This document shows positions 35,231-45,834 of a stretch of DNA of 64,000 nt, in pieces. Positions within the stretch are counted from its first letter, which is position 1. Every line of letters begins with the position of its first letter. The DNA comes from Nitrincola lacisaponensis (GTDB lineage Bacteria; Pseudomonadota; Gammaproteobacteria; Pseudomonadales; Balneatricaceae). A program made the translations under genes and the position numbers. The notes under the pieces were generated by a model. It saw only the letters and a list, made by a program, of their open reading frames with translations. It made no database searches and was not told the origin of the DNA. The stretch covers positions 186,001-250,000 of the forward strand of contig NZ_JMSZ01000042.1 of the NCBI RefSeq assembly GCF_000691225.1, in the 5' to 3' direction.

Positions 35231-36121
35231 TCAATCCTGTTGCTGCGTTCCATCACGATGCTGTTGTAACAATCTGACCATCTGTTGAGCTGCATTCGAC
35301 AAGGTGCGGTCGCGGTGGTAAATGTATCCCAGGGGGCGATGAATTGGAGCCGCGTCCAGTTGCAGACGGGTTAATTGATCATCAATCAATGTCTCCGGTA
35401 ACAGACTCCAGCCGAGACCGATTGAAACCATCATGCGTATTGTATCCAGATAATTAGTACTCATGCCCAGATTAGGCTCCAGTTGCCAGGCTGACATCTG
35501 TTGTCGTACCAGTTGATGTGTAAAGGTTTCTGGGCGTGGTAACAGGGCAGGATAGGCATTTAATGCCGCCAGTGTCACGTGTTCAGACTGCGCCAGTGGG
35601 TGTTGACAGGACACGACATAGAACAATCGGTCATCCCAGATCTGTTCACTGCAGATACGAGGATCAGCTTCAGGTGCCAGCGTGATCAACGCCAGTTCAA
35701 TATCACCTTTCAGTACACGCTCGTAGGCCATTTCCGACTCATCAAAACGCAGGTCCAGTTCGACTTCCGGAAATGACTGAGCGTAGTGTTTCAATAAAGG
35801 CGGTAACCGGTGCAGGCTGATATGGTGGCTGGCGGCAAATGAGAGACGGCCGGATACCTGTTGGTTAAGATTGTTCACCAGTGTTTCAGCATCCTTGAGT
35901 GCCAACTGGATGTCGCGCGCCTTGGGCAATAAGCGTTGTCCTGCCTCTGTCATTTTTACATGACGCCCTATGCGGTCGAACAGGCGACAGTTGAGCTGTT
36001 GCTCCAGGAGTGCAATGCGTTTGCTGATGGCTGATTGTGTCAAAAACAGGCGATTGGCTGCTTCTGAAAATGAGGCCGTTTCGGCGACCATTACAAAGGC
36101 TTGCAGGCTGTGAGTATCCAT
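35231..36121 (-). CDS. LysR family transcriptional regulator
   Basis: 296 residues from the ATG at 36121; a TTG directly upstream is also in frame. The N-terminal winged helix-turn-helix (MDTHSLQAFVMVAETASFSE, then AISKRIALLEQQL) is followed by a periplasmic-binding-like effector domain. It is divergent from leuC, an arrangement seen in pseudomonads, where the regulator is suspected to act on leuCDB. The effector is unknown. Confidence 0.9.
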   Translation of the reverse strand: MDTHSLQAFVMVAETASFSEAANRLFLTQSAISKRIALLEQQLNCRLFDRIGRHVKMTEAGQRLLPKARDIQLALKDAETLVNNLNQQVSGRLSFAASHHISLHRLPPLLKHYAQSFPEVELDLRFDESEMAYERVLKGDIELALITLAPEADPRICSEQIWDDRLFYVVSCQHPLAQSEHVTLAALNAYPALLPRPETFTHQLVRQQMSAWQLEPNLGMSTNYLDTIRMMVSIGLGWSLLPETLIDDQLTRLQLDAAPIHRPLGYIYHRDRTLSNAAQQMVRLLQQHRDGTQQQD

Positions 36122-36161
36122 CAATTCATCCGGGTAATCTGTATGCTGTATGTCTCATTGT

Positions 36162-36176
36162 ATTCCATTTTGGAAT
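36162..36176. promoter_or_regulatory. LysR-type T-N11-A box between the LysR gene and leuC
   Basis: ATTCC-ATTTT-GGAAT is a perfect 5-5-5 palindrome that contains T-N11-A (T36163 and A36175), the usual LysR recognition pattern. It lies 41 bases upstream of the LysR start and 90 before leuC, in an AT-rich promoter region. Confidence 0.5.
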
Positions 36177-36265
36177 TGAATAAATAAAAAATATGAATTT
36201 GAGTATTTTGTGCGACTCTTTTACCATGTGTTTAAACCGATAAAAACCTGTCCGGAGAATATGTG

Positions 36266-37687
36266 ATGACTGGCAAAACCCTGTACGACAAATTGTGGGA
36301 TGACCACTTGGTGACAGAGAACGCTGATGGTAGCGCCTTGTTGTATATTGACCGTCATTTACTGCATGAGGTGACATCGCCTCAGGCGTTTGAAGGACTG
36401 CGTCTGGCCGGTCGCCAGCCCTGGCGTCTGGATACCAATCTTGCGACACCTGATCACAACGTTCAAACCACGGATCGTTCAGGTGGTGTCGATTCTATCG
36501 CCGATCCTATTTCCCGGATTCAGGTGAAAACACTGGATGAAAACTGTGACAGTTTTGGTATCACTGAATTCAAAATGAACGATCCGCGCCAGGGCATCGT
36601 GCATGTTGTCGGGCCGGAGCAGGGTGCGACCCTGCCGGGCATGACGGTGGTCTGTGGGGATTCGCATACTGCAACACATGGGGCATTTGCCGCGTTGGCG
36701 CATGGCATAGGTACATCGGAAGTTGAGCATGTGTTGGCGACTCAGTGTCTGATCGCGAAAAAAATGAAAAATATGCTGATTCGGGTCTCCGGTCAGTTGG
36801 GAGCTGGCGTCACAGCCAAGGATGTTGTCCTGCATATTATTGGTGTGATCGGTACGGCTGGTGGCACCGGATATGCCATCGAATTCGGTGGCGATGCGAT
36901 CCGTTCCATTTCCATGGAAGGACGTATGACCATCTGTAATATGGCGATTGAGGCGGGTGCCCGGGTCGGTCTGGTGGCTGTAGATGACAAAACGCTGGAC
37001 TATGTCAAAGGGCGTCCATTTGCACCTAAAGATGAACACTGGGAACAAGCTGTCGCTGCGTGGAAAGACCTGGTATCAGATGAGGATGCGGTTTTCGATC
37101 AGGTAGTGGAAATTGCCGCAGCAGATATTCAGCCTCAGGTTACCTGGGGAACGTCACCGGAAATGGTTGCCCCCGTCACCGCGCAGGTACCAGACCCTGC
37201 AGAAATTGCCGATCCGGTGAAGCGTGAGGGAACTGAGCGGGCCCTGCGCTATATGGGATTGCAGCCTCGCCAGAAAATTACGGATATTCGTCTGGATCGG
37301 GTCTTTATCGGCTCCTGCACTAACTCACGTATCGAAGATCTGCGTGAAGCGGCCGCTGTCGTTAAAGGGCACAAGGTGGCATCCACGCTGAAGCAGGCAC
37401 TGGTTGTGCCGGGTTCCGGTCTGGTGAAAATGCAGGCAGAAGCTGAAGGTCTGGATAAAATCTTTATCGAAGCCGGTATGGAGTGGCGAGAGCCAGGCTG
37501 TTCCATGTGCCTGGCCATGAATCCGGATAAGTTGGGTGCCGGTGAGCATTGTGCTTCAACTTCCAATCGTAACTTTGAAGGACGGCAGGGATTTGGTGGT
37601 CGTACGCACCTGGTCAGCCCGGCCATGGCGGCGGCCGCTGCAATTGCGGGCCACTTTGTCGATATCCGTGAAATTTCCCGAGTCTGA
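36266..37687 (+). CDS. leuC: 3-isopropylmalate dehydratase, large subunit
   Basis: 473 residues from the ATG at 36266, with GGAG nine bases upstream; GTG 36263 is the alternative. It isomerises 2- to 3-isopropylmalate in leucine synthesis. The [4Fe-4S] ligands are Cys in IGSCTNSR and the pair in [10 protein letters not shown]. The substrate motif [20 protein letters not shown] is intact. It works as a heterodimer with LeuD, encoded 15 bases downstream. Confidence 0.97.
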   Translation: MTGKTLYDKLWDDHLVTENADGSALLYIDRHLLHEVTSPQAFEGLRLAGRQPWRLDTNLATPDHNVQTTDRSGGVDSIADPISRIQVKTLDENCDSFGITEFKMNDPRQGIVHVVGPEQGATLPGMTVVCGDSHTATHGAFAALAHGIGTSEVEHVLATQCLIAKKMKNMLIRVSGQLGAGVTAKDVVLHIIGVIGTAGGTGYAIEFGGDAIRSISMEGRMTICNMAIEAGARVGLVAVDDKTLDYVKGRPFAPKDEHWEQAVAAWKDLVSDEDAVFDQVVEIAAADIQPQVTWGTSPEMVAPVTAQVPDPAEIADPVKREGTERALRYMGLQPRQKITDIRLDRVFIGSCTNSRIEDLREAAAVVKGHKVASTLKQALVVPGSGLVKMQAEAEGLDKIFIEAGMEWREPGCSMCLAMNPDKLGAGEHCASTSNRNFEGRQGFGGRTHLVSPAMAAAAAIAGHFVDIREISRV

Positions 37688-37702
37688 TCAGGAGTCCAGG
37701 TC

Positions 37703-38341
37703 ATGAAAAAATTTACTCTGCATGAAGGTATTGTTGCTCCGTTGGATCGTGCCAATGTTGACACGGATATGATCATTCCAAAACAGTTCCTCAAATCCAT
37801 CAAGCGTTCCGGTTTCGGTCCGAACCTGTTTGATGAGCTGCGTTATCTGGATGAGGGGCAGCCGGATCAGGATTGCAGTCAGCGTCCGCTGAATCCTGAC
37901 TTTGTGTTGAACAAACCGCGCTATCAGGGCTGCAGTGTGCTGCTGGCGCGCAAGAATTTTGGTTGTGGTTCCAGTCGTGAGCATGCGCCCTGGGCACTTG
38001 AGGATTTCGGTATTCGTGCCATTATCGCGCCGAGCTATGCAGATATCTTCTTCAATAACAGTTTCAAAAACGGACTGTTGCCGATCATTCTGGAAGAAGA
38101 CCTGGTGGATCAACTGTTCCGTGAAGTGGAGGCTCAGGAAGGCTATCAGCTGAAAATCGACCTGGAACAGCAGTGTGTGATCAAGCCTGATGGTACGTCG
38201 TTGCCGTTTGAGATTGATGCCTTTCGCAAGCACTGCCTGTTGAATGGGCTGGATGATATCGGTCTGACACTGGAGCACGCCGATGCCATCCGCGCCTATG
38301 AGCAGCGACGTCGGGCCGAAGCGCCCTGGATGTTCTCCTGA
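37703..38341 (+). CDS. leuD: 3-isopropylmalate dehydratase, small subunit
   Basis: 212 residues. It begins [20 protein letters not shown] with [11 protein letters not shown], and contains [14 protein letters not shown], the substrate-specificity motif of LeuD. It is the swivel domain partner of LeuC. A 35-base gap leads to leuB. Confidence 0.97.
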   Translation: MKKFTLHEGIVAPLDRANVDTDMIIPKQFLKSIKRSGFGPNLFDELRYLDEGQPDQDCSQRPLNPDFVLNKPRYQGCSVLLARKNFGCGSSREHAPWALEDFGIRAIIAPSYADIFFNNSFKNGLLPIILEEDLVDQLFREVEAQEGYQLKIDLEQQCVIKPDGTSLPFEIDAFRKHCLLNGLDDIGLTLEHADAIRAYEQRRRAEAPWMFS

Positions 38342-38376
38342 TTATTTTTTAATGCATATCAAGGTATAGGCTTAAC

Positions 38377-39456
38377 ATGGCAAAAAACGTATTGATTCTT
38401 CCGGGTGATGGCATAGGTCCTGAAATCGTTGCGGAAGCGCGCAAGGTGCTGGAGCGCGTTAATCAGCAGTTTTCATTAGGGCTGGAACTGAATGAAGCAC
38501 TTGTTGGTGGTGCTGCCATTGATGCGACCGGTGTGCCCCTGCCTGACGAAACGCTGGCAGCAGCAAAAGCTGCCGATGCAATTTTGCTGGGTGCTGTCGG
38601 CGGGCCTAAATGGGATACAAATCCGGATTTTCAGATTCGCCCGGAAAAAGGCTTGCTGGGTATTCGTTCTCAGTTGGGTTTGTTTGGCAACTTGCGTCCG
38701 GCAATTCTGTATCCGCAGTTGGCACATGCATCAACACTGAAACCTGAAGTTGTTTCCGGCCTGGATATTCTGATTGTGCGTGAGTTGACAGGGGGGATCT
38801 ACTTTGGTCAGCCGCGCGGTTATCGTACCAAGGAAGGTGGTGTTCGCGAGGGCTTTAATACCTATGTTTACGACGAGAATGAAATTCGACGCATAGGTCG
38901 TGTTGCTTTCGAAGCGGCGCGTGCACGTAACAAAAAGCTTTGCTCAGTCGATAAAGCTAACGTTCTTGAGGTCACCGTGCTTTGGCGTGAGGTCATGAAT
39001 GAACTGGCTGCGGAATATCCGGATGTCGAGCTGAGCCACATGTATGTGGATAATGCCGCCATGCAGCTGGTTCGTGCACCGAAACAGTTCGATGTGGTGG
39101 TGACAGGCAATATGTTCGGTGACATCCTCTCCGATGCGGCTGCAATGCTGACCGGTTCTATCGGTATGCTGCCATCAGCGTCACTGGATGCGAATAACAA
39201 GGGGATGTATGAGCCTTGTCATGGTTCTGCACCAGATATTGCGGGACAGGGGATCGCAAATCCGTTGGCAACCATCCTCTCAGCCGCTATGATGTTACGT
39301 TATTCTTTAAATGCGCCTGAGGCAGCTGATGCGATCGAAGCAGCCGTCAGCAAGGTGCTGGATCAGCCGTTACGCACAGCCGATATTATGTCTGAAGGCA
39401 TGCGTCGCGTCAGTACCTCTGAAATGGGGGATGCGGTTGTTGCCGCACTGGCCTGA
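38377..39456 (+). CDS. leuB: 3-isopropylmalate dehydrogenase
   Basis: 359 residues. It carries out the NAD-dependent oxidative decarboxylation giving 4-methyl-2-oxopentanoate. The signatures are [11 protein letters not shown], the substrate-binding [14 protein letters not shown], the metal site [14 protein letters not shown], and the NAD site [20 protein letters not shown]. It completes leuCDB. Confidence 0.97.
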   Translation: MAKNVLILPGDGIGPEIVAEARKVLERVNQQFSLGLELNEALVGGAAIDATGVPLPDETLAAAKAADAILLGAVGGPKWDTNPDFQIRPEKGLLGIRSQLGLFGNLRPAILYPQLAHASTLKPEVVSGLDILIVRELTGGIYFGQPRGYRTKEGGVREGFNTYVYDENEIRRIGRVAFEAARARNKKLCSVDKANVLEVTVLWREVMNELAAEYPDVELSHMYVDNAAMQLVRAPKQFDVVVTGNMFGDILSDAAAMLTGSIGMLPSASLDANNKGMYEPCHGSAPDIAGQGIANPLATILSAAMMLRYSLNAPEAADAIEAAVSKVLDQPLRTADIMSEGMRRVSTSEMGDAVVAALA

Positions 39457-39466
39457 TCCGAGAGTC

Positions 39467-39507
39467 CTCAGTAGGGTTCCTATCTATACTGAGTGAAGAC
39501 CTGTTTT
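39467..39507 (+). terminator. Candidate terminator or attenuator between leuB and asd
   Basis: CTCAGTA (39467-39473) and TACTGAG (39487-39493) form a 7-bp stem with a 13-base loop. TTTTT follows at 39503-39507, nine bases after the stem. The gap to the T-tract makes efficient termination uncertain. Confidence 0.4.
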
Positions 39508-39534
39508 TAAATTTCAATAGAGTTGGGGGCACGA

Positions 39535-40653
39535 ATGAAGCGTGTAGGGTTTGTTGGCTGGCGTGGTATGGTCGGTTCAGTACTGATGCAAAGAATGCTG
39601 GAAGAGCGTGATTTTGATTTGATCGCCGAGCCGGTTTTCTTTACCACATCTCAGGCAGGACAGCCTGGGCCGGATATTGGCAAAACCATTCCGACGCTGA
39701 AGGATGCCCGCGATATCAGTGAACTGCAGCAGATGGATGCCATCATCTCCTGCCAGGGCGGTGATTACACCACTGAAGTCTATGCAAAACTGCGTGAAGC
39801 CGGCTGGAAAGGCTACTGGATTGATGCCGCATCTACACTGCGTATGGTGGATGACAGCATCATTATTCTTGATCCGGTCAACCTGAGTGTCATTGAACAG
39901 GGCCTGTCACAGGGTATTAAAACCTTTGTGGGTGGAAACTGTACTGTGTCGCTGATGCTGATGGGCCTGGGTGGCCTGTTCCGTGAGAATCTGGTGGAAT
40001 GGGTCAGCTCCATGACCTATCAGGCGGCATCCGGAGCGGGTGCTCAGAACATGCGTGAGCTGATCAGCCAGATGGGGCAGATCGAAGCCTCCGTGAAAGC
40101 TGAGCTGGCCAACCCGGCTTCGGCCATTCTGGAGATTGATCGTCAGGTTGCAGAAACCATGCGCAGTGGGTCATTCGAAACTGCAAACTTTGGTGTCCCT
40201 CTGGCCGGATCGCTGATTCCGTGGATTGATAAAGCGGTTGATGCCGGGCAGAGCAAGGAAGAGTGGAAGGGTTTTGTTGAAACCAACAAAATACTGGGTC
40301 GCTCTTCTGATCCTGTTGCCATTGATGGTACCTGTGTGCGTATCGGTGCGATGCGTTGCCACAGTCAGGCGTTTACCATCAAGCTGAAACAGGATGTGCC
40401 GCTGGATGAGATTGAATCAATCATTGCATCTGCAAATGACTGGGTCAAAGTGGTACCGAACGAGCGTGAAATCACCATGCGCGAACTGACCCCGACCCGC
40501 GTGACCGGAACACTCAGTATCCCGGTTGGTCGTCTGCGTAAAATGAAGATGGGGCCTGACTATCTGAATGCGTTCAGTGTGGGTGACCAATTGCTTTGGG
40601 GTGCTGCTGAGCCGTTACGTCGGATGCTGAGAATCCTGATGCAGCAGAGCTGA
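39535..40653 (+). CDS. asd: Aspartate-semialdehyde dehydrogenase
   Basis: 372 residues from the ATG at 39535, preceded by GGGGG; a TTG 12 bases earlier is in frame but lacks support. It makes aspartate semialdehyde for lysine, threonine, methionine and diaminopimelate. The NADP loop is [15 protein letters not shown], the catalytic Cys is Cys136 in GGNCTVSL, and the catalytic His lies in RCHSQAF. This is the long gammaproteobacterial form. Confidence 0.97.
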   Translation: MKRVGFVGWRGMVGSVLMQRMLEERDFDLIAEPVFFTTSQAGQPGPDIGKTIPTLKDARDISELQQMDAIISCQGGDYTTEVYAKLREAGWKGYWIDAASTLRMVDDSIIILDPVNLSVIEQGLSQGIKTFVGGNCTVSLMLMGLGGLFRENLVEWVSSMTYQAASGAGAQNMRELISQMGQIEASVKAELANPASAILEIDRQVAETMRSGSFETANFGVPLAGSLIPWIDKAVDAGQSKEEWKGFVETNKILGRSSDPVAIDGTCVRIGAMRCHSQAFTIKLKQDVPLDEIESIIASANDWVKVVPNEREITMRELTPTRVTGTLSIPVGRLRKMKMGPDYLNAFSVGDQLLWGAAEPLRRMLRILMQQS

Positions 40654-40672
40654 GTGTAGTGAGTTATGTCAG

Positions 40673-40713
40673 CAGCCCGGCACCGCAAGGTTTGTCGGGC
40701 TGTTTTTGTTTTT
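40673..40713 (+). terminator. Rho-independent terminator after asd
   Basis: CAGCCCG (40673-40679) pairs with CGGGCTG (40696-40702), with possible extra pairing inside, and is followed by TTTTTGTTTTT. It is a textbook intrinsic terminator separating asd from the usg-fimV unit. Confidence 0.9.
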
Positions 40714-40738
40714 AGCCTGTTAAGGAATACAAAGCGTT

Positions 40739-41731
40739 ATGTCGATTGTTGTTGCTGTTACCGGTGTATCATCACTGCTGGGTGAAAATCTGCTGGAAAT
40801 TTTGGAAAGCCGAGCGTTTCCGGTGGCGCGCCTGGTGTTAACCGACCCGGGTGAGGTGGTTGGTCGCAGTGTCATGTTTGCCGGTCACGCCAATCGCGTG
40901 GTGTCGGCTGATAAAGCTGATTTCAATGGTATTGATCTGCTGTTTAACTGCCAGCCAGGTGCGCTGCCGGAGGCATTCACTCCGGGGCGGATTCCTGCCG
41001 GTGTGCGGGTGATAGACCTGTGTCCTGAGGTCGGTGTCGATGCACCTTGCATTGTACCTGAGGTGAATGCCGGAGAAGTGAGTGGTGCGTCTTACCTGAT
41101 TTCACCGATGCCGGCAGTGGTGGTTGCAGCGATGGCGTTGTCGGCATTACATCAGCGATTTAAATTATTACGCTTGAACCTGATCAGTTTGTGCTCGGTG
41201 GCTGAAGCTGGGCGGAAGGGAATTGAGGCGCTGGCATCAGAAACGGCGAAATTACTCAATGGCCGGGATGCCGAAGCTGGATATTTTGGTCAGCAGATCG
41301 CGTTCAACCTGTTACCAGTGACCGGCAGTGTTGATGCCAGCGGACGAACCGATACTGAAACCCGGGTTTCCAGACAGTTACAGCAGGTATTGGGTGATGA
41401 GCAGCTGGAAGTGGCGGTGACCAGTCTGCAGCTGCCGCTGTTTCATGGACAAAATGTCGTTTTACATGCGGAATGTCAATTTCCTGTGGATCTGAATGAG
41501 GCACAATCCCTGTTGCGTCAGACACCGGGTTTGCGTTGTGTGGCTGATCAGCACTACACGGTGGTGAGTGATGCTGCAGGGCAGGACGAGGTATTTATTT
41601 CCCGGCTGAGGACCGAGGCTGACAATGATGCGGGGATCATGCTGTTCGCCGTCAGTGACAGTCTCCGGAAGGGTGGGGCCTTGAATGCTATACAGATTGC
41701 AGAACACCTGTTGACGCAGCTTGACCACTGA
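40739..41731 (+). CDS. usg: Aspartate-semialdehyde dehydrogenase-like protein (Usg)
   Basis: 330 residues with the Asd fold (Rossmann start VAVTGVSSLLGENLLEILES). Where the true enzyme has its catalytic Cys, this protein reads YLISPMPAVVVAAMAL without Cys, so it should not be an active dehydrogenase. It matches the Asd-like genes found directly upstream of fimV in pseudomonads. The function is unknown. fimV starts 97 bases on. Confidence 0.87.
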   Translation: MSIVVAVTGVSSLLGENLLEILESRAFPVARLVLTDPGEVVGRSVMFAGHANRVVSADKADFNGIDLLFNCQPGALPEAFTPGRIPAGVRVIDLCPEVGVDAPCIVPEVNAGEVSGASYLISPMPAVVVAAMALSALHQRFKLLRLNLISLCSVAEAGRKGIEALASETAKLLNGRDAEAGYFGQQIAFNLLPVTGSVDASGRTDTETRVSRQLQQVLGDEQLEVAVTSLQLPLFHGQNVVLHAECQFPVDLNEAQSLLRQTPGLRCVADQHYTVVSDAAGQDEVFISRLRTEADNDAGIMLFAVSDSLRKGGALNAIQIAEHLLTQLDH

Positions 41732-41828
41732 AGGGGTTATACATAATACTTGGTTTACTTATATTGGATAAGCAAGCCTCTGTTTTGTTGGCAAAATCGG
41801 AGAACTTGCATATCAAGAGGGAAAACAG

Positions 41829-44300
41829 ATGCTGCGTAAACTTGCCTTAAGCCTCGCCATCGCCGGGGTGCTTGGAGTACCTAATGCAAATGCCTTGGGG
41901 CTTGGTGAGATCAATATCCGTTCGGCATTGAACGAGCCTTTGAATGCCGAGATACGGCTGATGCAGGTCCGTGATCTCTCACCCCTTCAAATTCAACCAC
42001 GTATGGCTGATGCGGATGAATTTTCAATTGCCGGATTAAACAAATCCCGGTTTCTGAATGATGTGCGCTTCCAGGTGCAGGTGTCGCCGGATGGCTCCGG
42101 AGTGATTCGCATGAGTTCCAGTGAGCCGGTTCGGGAACCTTTCCTGAACTTTCTGGTGGAAGTGAACTGGCCAAATGGTCGTCTGGTCCGTGAATATACG
42201 GTGCTGCTTGATCCGCCGGTCTTTGACCCGGCTCCGATCAGTGGCCAGATCCAGCCAGCTGTGACACCTGCAGTGAGTGCTGCGCCGCAGCCTGTGGCAC
42301 CTGCCCGAGCGGCAACACCACAGCAGCAGCGTACCCTGCCTACCGGGCCAGGACAGATCCATGTTGGCTCCAATGATACGCTTTGGGTGCTGGCCAACCG
42401 CCATCGTCCCGATTCATCCATCACACCACAGCAGATGATGGTTGCACTGCAGCGTCATAATCCACAGACGTTCCCGACAGCCAATATCAATGTGATGCGT
42501 GCCGGAACGGTGATGGATATCCCGAGTATCGATCAGATCCGTGCATTGTCACCTGCAGAAGCGTCTGCTGAAGTGGCACGTCAGACAGAGGTATGGAGAG
42601 AAGGGCGGGCGCGACCAGCTGCGGCAACCGCTCCTGCTCCAGTAGCCGATGCTGCGCCTGCCGTGACTGATGCGCCTGTTGCAGAAGAAGCCGCTGAGCC
42701 GGAAGTTGCCGAACCTTCAGCCGAAGAGTTGGCGGCTGCAGAAGCTGAAGCGCTGGCGGCAGCCGCTGAGGCGCTGGCTGAGGCCGAGCTGAGAATAGTG
42801 ACACCAGAACCGGAAGAAGTGGCTGCTGAGGAGCAGGAAACGGCGGTCATTGGTGATACCGCACCGCGTGAAGAGTCAGGTGTCTCTGCCGAGGTGGCGG
42901 ATACCTTGCTACAACGCAGTGAGCAGCTCGATACACGCCTGATCATGACCGAAGAAAATCTGGATCGTGTGCGTCTGGAAAACCAGGATTTGAAAGACAG
43001 TGTTGCCAGTCTGCAGGAGCAGATGGCATTACTGCAACGGATGATGGAGCTGAAAGATCAGCAGATCGCCGAGCTCCAGGCGATTGAAGCGCAACCGGAG
43101 CCTGAGAGCAGCCTGGTAGACAAGCTGACCAGTCTGCCTGTAGTGGGAGGACTTGTGGCTGCCCTGATTGCGGCACTGGCAGCCCTGTTGCTGGCGCGCC
43201 GTCGTGGCGGCAAGAAAACCCCCGAGCCTATGTTTAAAGCTCCGGCAGCAGCCAATGTCGATCCTGCAGTACCTGCCGCAGCAGCCGGGGCTGCAGTGGC
43301 TGCAGCAGCTGTGGCTGAGCCTGAAGCAGAGAAAACAGCCGAGCCTGAGGTAGAGGAAGTGGCTTCTGTTGCTGAAGCAACGGATGACTTCTCGGATCTG
43401 GACCTGGATCTTGATCTGGATCTTGAGCTTAATGAAACCGATGACGATGCTGTTCGGGTCATAGACGAAGAGTACGACCTGGCAGCTGAAGATGATTTGG
43501 GTGATTTGCTGGCAGAAACGGATCTGGATGTTGAAGAGCCGGTTTCTGATGTGCCTGCAGAAGAACCTGAGGTGGACGTGGTTGATGAAGTCACAGCTGA
43601 AGTCGAAGAGGAGCAGCCTTCGCTGGATGAGTTGCTGGATATTGAAGAACCCCCGGTTTCTGATGCCCAGCAGACAGTATCTGAACCCGAGGAAGAGGAT
43701 ACGCTGGGCTCTCTGGATGATCTGTTGATGACGGAATCACCTGCAGAAGAGACTGATGAAGCAGATGAGCTGGATGATCTGCCTGAGCTGCAGGAAGCTT
43801 CCGCTGATGTGGATGCGGATGATCTGGACTTTATTCTGCAGGATGCTGTCGAGGAGCCTGAAACCACTGGGTCAGCCGATGTTGAAGCAGCACCTGAAGA
43901 AGATGACCTGGATAGCCTGCTGGGCTCTTTGGAACTGGAAGAGACTGATGGAGCTGAGCCGCCTGCCAAGCCGGGCGCGCTGGTTGAGGAAGAGCTGACA
44001 GCAAATATCATGCATGATCTGGAAACAGATCTGGATGATGAGCTGGATGATCTGCTCAGCAGTACTGATGATGAGATTGCACTGGAAGAGAGTCAGTCAG
44101 CGGATGAAGCTATTGATATGCTGGATGGTCTCAATCTGCTGGATGGTGCTGATGAAAATGAAACCAAGCTGGATCTGGCACGCGCTTATCTGGAAATGGA
44201 TGATGCAGAGGGTGCCCGTGAAATTTTGGGCGAGATTCTGGCTGAAGGCAATGACAAACAGAAGCAAGAAGCGCAAACTTTGCTGGATAGTCTGAACTGA
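41829..44300 (+). CDS. fimV: Pilus/polar assembly protein FimV
   Basis: 823 residues. The signal peptide ends at about residue 22 (NANALG) and is followed by the FimV N-terminal domain (LGEINIRSALNEPLNAEIRL). A LysM-like peptidoglycan-binding part comes next (HVGSNDTLWVLANRHRPDSS), then an Ala/Glu-rich linker with a coiled coil (about 355-410). One membrane helix follows (GLVAALIAALAALLLARRR, about 440-458), then a long cytoplasmic Asp/Glu-rich region with an LDLDLDLDLEL run and a C-terminal TPR-like FimV domain (KLDLARAYLEMDDAEGAREI). It supports type IV pilus function and polar organisation. Confidence 0.95.
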   Translation: MLRKLALSLAIAGVLGVPNANALGLGEINIRSALNEPLNAEIRLMQVRDLSPLQIQPRMADADEFSIAGLNKSRFLNDVRFQVQVSPDGSGVIRMSSSEPVREPFLNFLVEVNWPNGRLVREYTVLLDPPVFDPAPISGQIQPAVTPAVSAAPQPVAPARAATPQQQRTLPTGPGQIHVGSNDTLWVLANRHRPDSSITPQQMMVALQRHNPQTFPTANINVMRAGTVMDIPSIDQIRALSPAEASAEVARQTEVWREGRARPAAATAPAPVADAAPAVTDAPVAEEAAEPEVAEPSAEELAAAEAEALAAAAEALAEAELRIVTPEPEEVAAEEQETAVIGDTAPREESGVSAEVADTLLQRSEQLDTRLIMTEENLDRVRLENQDLKDSVASLQEQMALLQRMMELKDQQIAELQAIEAQPEPESSLVDKLTSLPVVGGLVAALIAALAALLLARRRGGKKTPEPMFKAPAAANVDPAVPAAAAGAAVAAAAVAEPEAEKTAEPEVEEVASVAEATDDFSDLDLDLDLDLELNETDDDAVRVIDEEYDLAAEDDLGDLLAETDLDVEEPVSDVPAEEPEVDVVDEVTAEVEEEQPSLDELLDIEEPPVSDAQQTVSEPEEEDTLGSLDDLLMTESPAEETDEADELDDLPELQEASADVDADDLDFILQDAVEEPETTGSADVEAAPEEDDLDSLLGSLELEETDGAEPPAKPGALVEEELTANIMHDLETDLDDELDDLLSSTDDEIALEESQSADEAIDMLDGLNLLDGADENETKLDLARAYLEMDDAEGAREILGEILAEGNDKQKQEAQTLLDSLN

Positions 44301-44312
44301 GTTATGGATTGA

Positions 44313-45155
44313 ATGCAACAAGATAGACCTTTATCAGGGGCGACAGATGTCGCCCCTTATCGTTATGCGGCCGCGGTTGAGTATGCAGGTGCTGCCTACC
44401 ATGGGTGGCAAAAACAGACACGAGACCCTGTGCCTTCTATTCAGTCTGAAGTGGAAAGTGCACTCTCCCGGATCGCAAACCATCCCGTCGATGTGGTCTG
44501 TGCCGGGCGCACCGATGCGGGTGTCAGTGCCTGTCGCCAGGTGATTCATTTCGATACCTGGGTGGAGCGGCCTGAGCGGGCATGGTTAATGGGTGGTAAT
44601 ACCCATCTGCCAGATGATATCGCTTTCCTTTGGGTGAAGCCGGTCAGAGCCGACTTCCATGCACGATTCTCAGCTTTGTCTCGCCGCTATCGTTATCTGA
44701 TATATTCCTCGGCGGTCAAACCTGCGGTGCTCACCAAGGGGGTGACCTGGACCTGGAAGACGCTGGAGATTGAGCGTATGCAGCAGGCGGCGAGGGCGCT
44801 GGTGGGGGAGCATGATTTCACCTCATATCGTGCAGTTGGCTGTCAGGCCAAGAACCCGGTACGTCGTGTTGAGCATCTGCAGATTTACCGCGAAGGTCAG
44901 CTGCTGGTGATTGATATCAAGGCCAATGCATTCCTGCATCACATGGTGCGCAATATTGCCGGGGTACTGATGAAAATTGGTGCAGGCGAGGCTGAAGTGG
45001 ATTGGGCACAACAGGTGCTGGATGCTCGGGATCGTCGGCAAGGTGGAGTCACTGCTCCACCTTTTGGGCTGTATTTTGTTGATGTCGGATATCCTCCCGA
45101 GTTTGTCCTGCCACAAACAGCGTTAGGGCCGTATTTCCTGTTATCGGCAGACTGA
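44313..45155 (+). CDS. truA: tRNA pseudouridine(38-40) synthase
   Basis: 280 residues. It isomerises U38-U40 in the tRNA anticodon arm. The catalytic Asp lies in [11 protein letters not shown], and the segments [14 protein letters not shown] and [15 protein letters not shown] are typical. An N-terminal extension of about 15 residues precedes the conserved fold. The fimV-truA-trpF order is conserved in pseudomonads. Confidence 0.96.
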   Translation: MQQDRPLSGATDVAPYRYAAAVEYAGAAYHGWQKQTRDPVPSIQSEVESALSRIANHPVDVVCAGRTDAGVSACRQVIHFDTWVERPERAWLMGGNTHLPDDIAFLWVKPVRADFHARFSALSRRYRYLIYSSAVKPAVLTKGVTWTWKTLEIERMQQAARALVGEHDFTSYRAVGCQAKNPVRRVEHLQIYREGQLLVIDIKANAFLHHMVRNIAGVLMKIGAGEAEVDWAQQVLDARDRRQGGVTAPPFGLYFVDVGYPPEFVLPQTALGPYFLLSAD

Positions 45156-45180
45156 CGCAGCTCTCAGGCTCTGGTATCAT
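45152..45180 (+). promoter_or_regulatory. Probable promoter of trpFBA
   Basis: CTGACG (45152-45157), a 17-bp spacer and TATCAT (45175-45180) with a TG extension lie 28 bases before the trpF ATG, overlapping the truA stop. No leader peptide or attenuator is visible. Confidence 0.5.
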
Positions 45181-45207
45181 AGCCGCTCACGAGCAGTGGG
45201 AGTGGTC

Positions 45208-45834
45208 ATGCGGACTCGAGTCAAGATTTGTGGTATCACGCGCCTGGAAGATGCGCTTTGCGCAGCAAGTCTGGGTGCGGATGCATTGGGTTTTGTGTTT
45301 TACCCACCCAGTCCGCGCTATGTGGCGGTTGAACAGGCAGTCTCTATTCTGGATCGTTTGCCGGCATTTGTAACCTCAACTGCTCTATTTGTGAATGCAA
45401 CGCGTAATGAAGTGGACAGCCTGCTGTCCGCAACCCGGATCGACCTGTTACAGTTCCATGGCGATGAAGATCCGGACTTCTGTGAGCGCTTCAGCCGACC
45501 CTATATCAAGGCATTGCGTGTGCATGAAGGCATGGATATTACTGCCGAAGCAGCCCGTTATCCCGGTGCGCGAGCGATTCTGCTGGATGCCTTTGTTCCC
45601 GGAATTCCCGGTGGTACAGGTACCCGGTTTGACTGGCAAGCCATACCGAGGGAACTGGCACCTCGCCTGGTGCTGGCGGGTGGCCTGGCGGCGGATAATG
45701 TCGCTGAGGCGATTCGCGAGGTGCAACCCTTCGCTGTAGATGTCAGCGGTGGGGTCGAGGCTGCAAAAGGCATCAAAGATGCTGAAAAAATCAGACACTT
45801 TATGAATGAGGTGAACCGTGTCAATGCAAACTGA
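45208..45834 (+). CDS. trpF: Phosphoribosylanthranilate isomerase
   Basis: 208 residues from the ATG at 45208, with GGGAG upstream; the in-frame GTG at 45196 overlaps this ribosome binding site. A TIM-barrel enzyme of tryptophan synthesis: [13 protein letters not shown] (catalytic Cys), LLQFHGDED, and [16 protein letters not shown]. Its 3' end overlaps trpB by 17 bases. Confidence 0.96.
   Translation: MRTRVKICGITRLEDALCAASLGADALGFVFYPPSPRYVAVEQAVSILDRLPAFVTSTALFVNATRNEVDSLLSATRIDLLQFHGDEDPDFCERFSRPYIKALRVHEGMDITAEAARYPGARAILLDAFVPGIPGGTGTRFDWQAIPRELAPRLVLAGGLAADNVAEAIREVQPFAVDVSGGVEAAKGIKDAEKIRHFMNEVNRVNAN

Noticed and set aside
43058-44011. Long serine-rich open frame on the minus strand inside fimV
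   Set aside because: It is the antisense of the Asp/Glu-rich repeat region (GAT/GAA codons read as Ser-rich); low complexity, no homology, no ribosome binding site.
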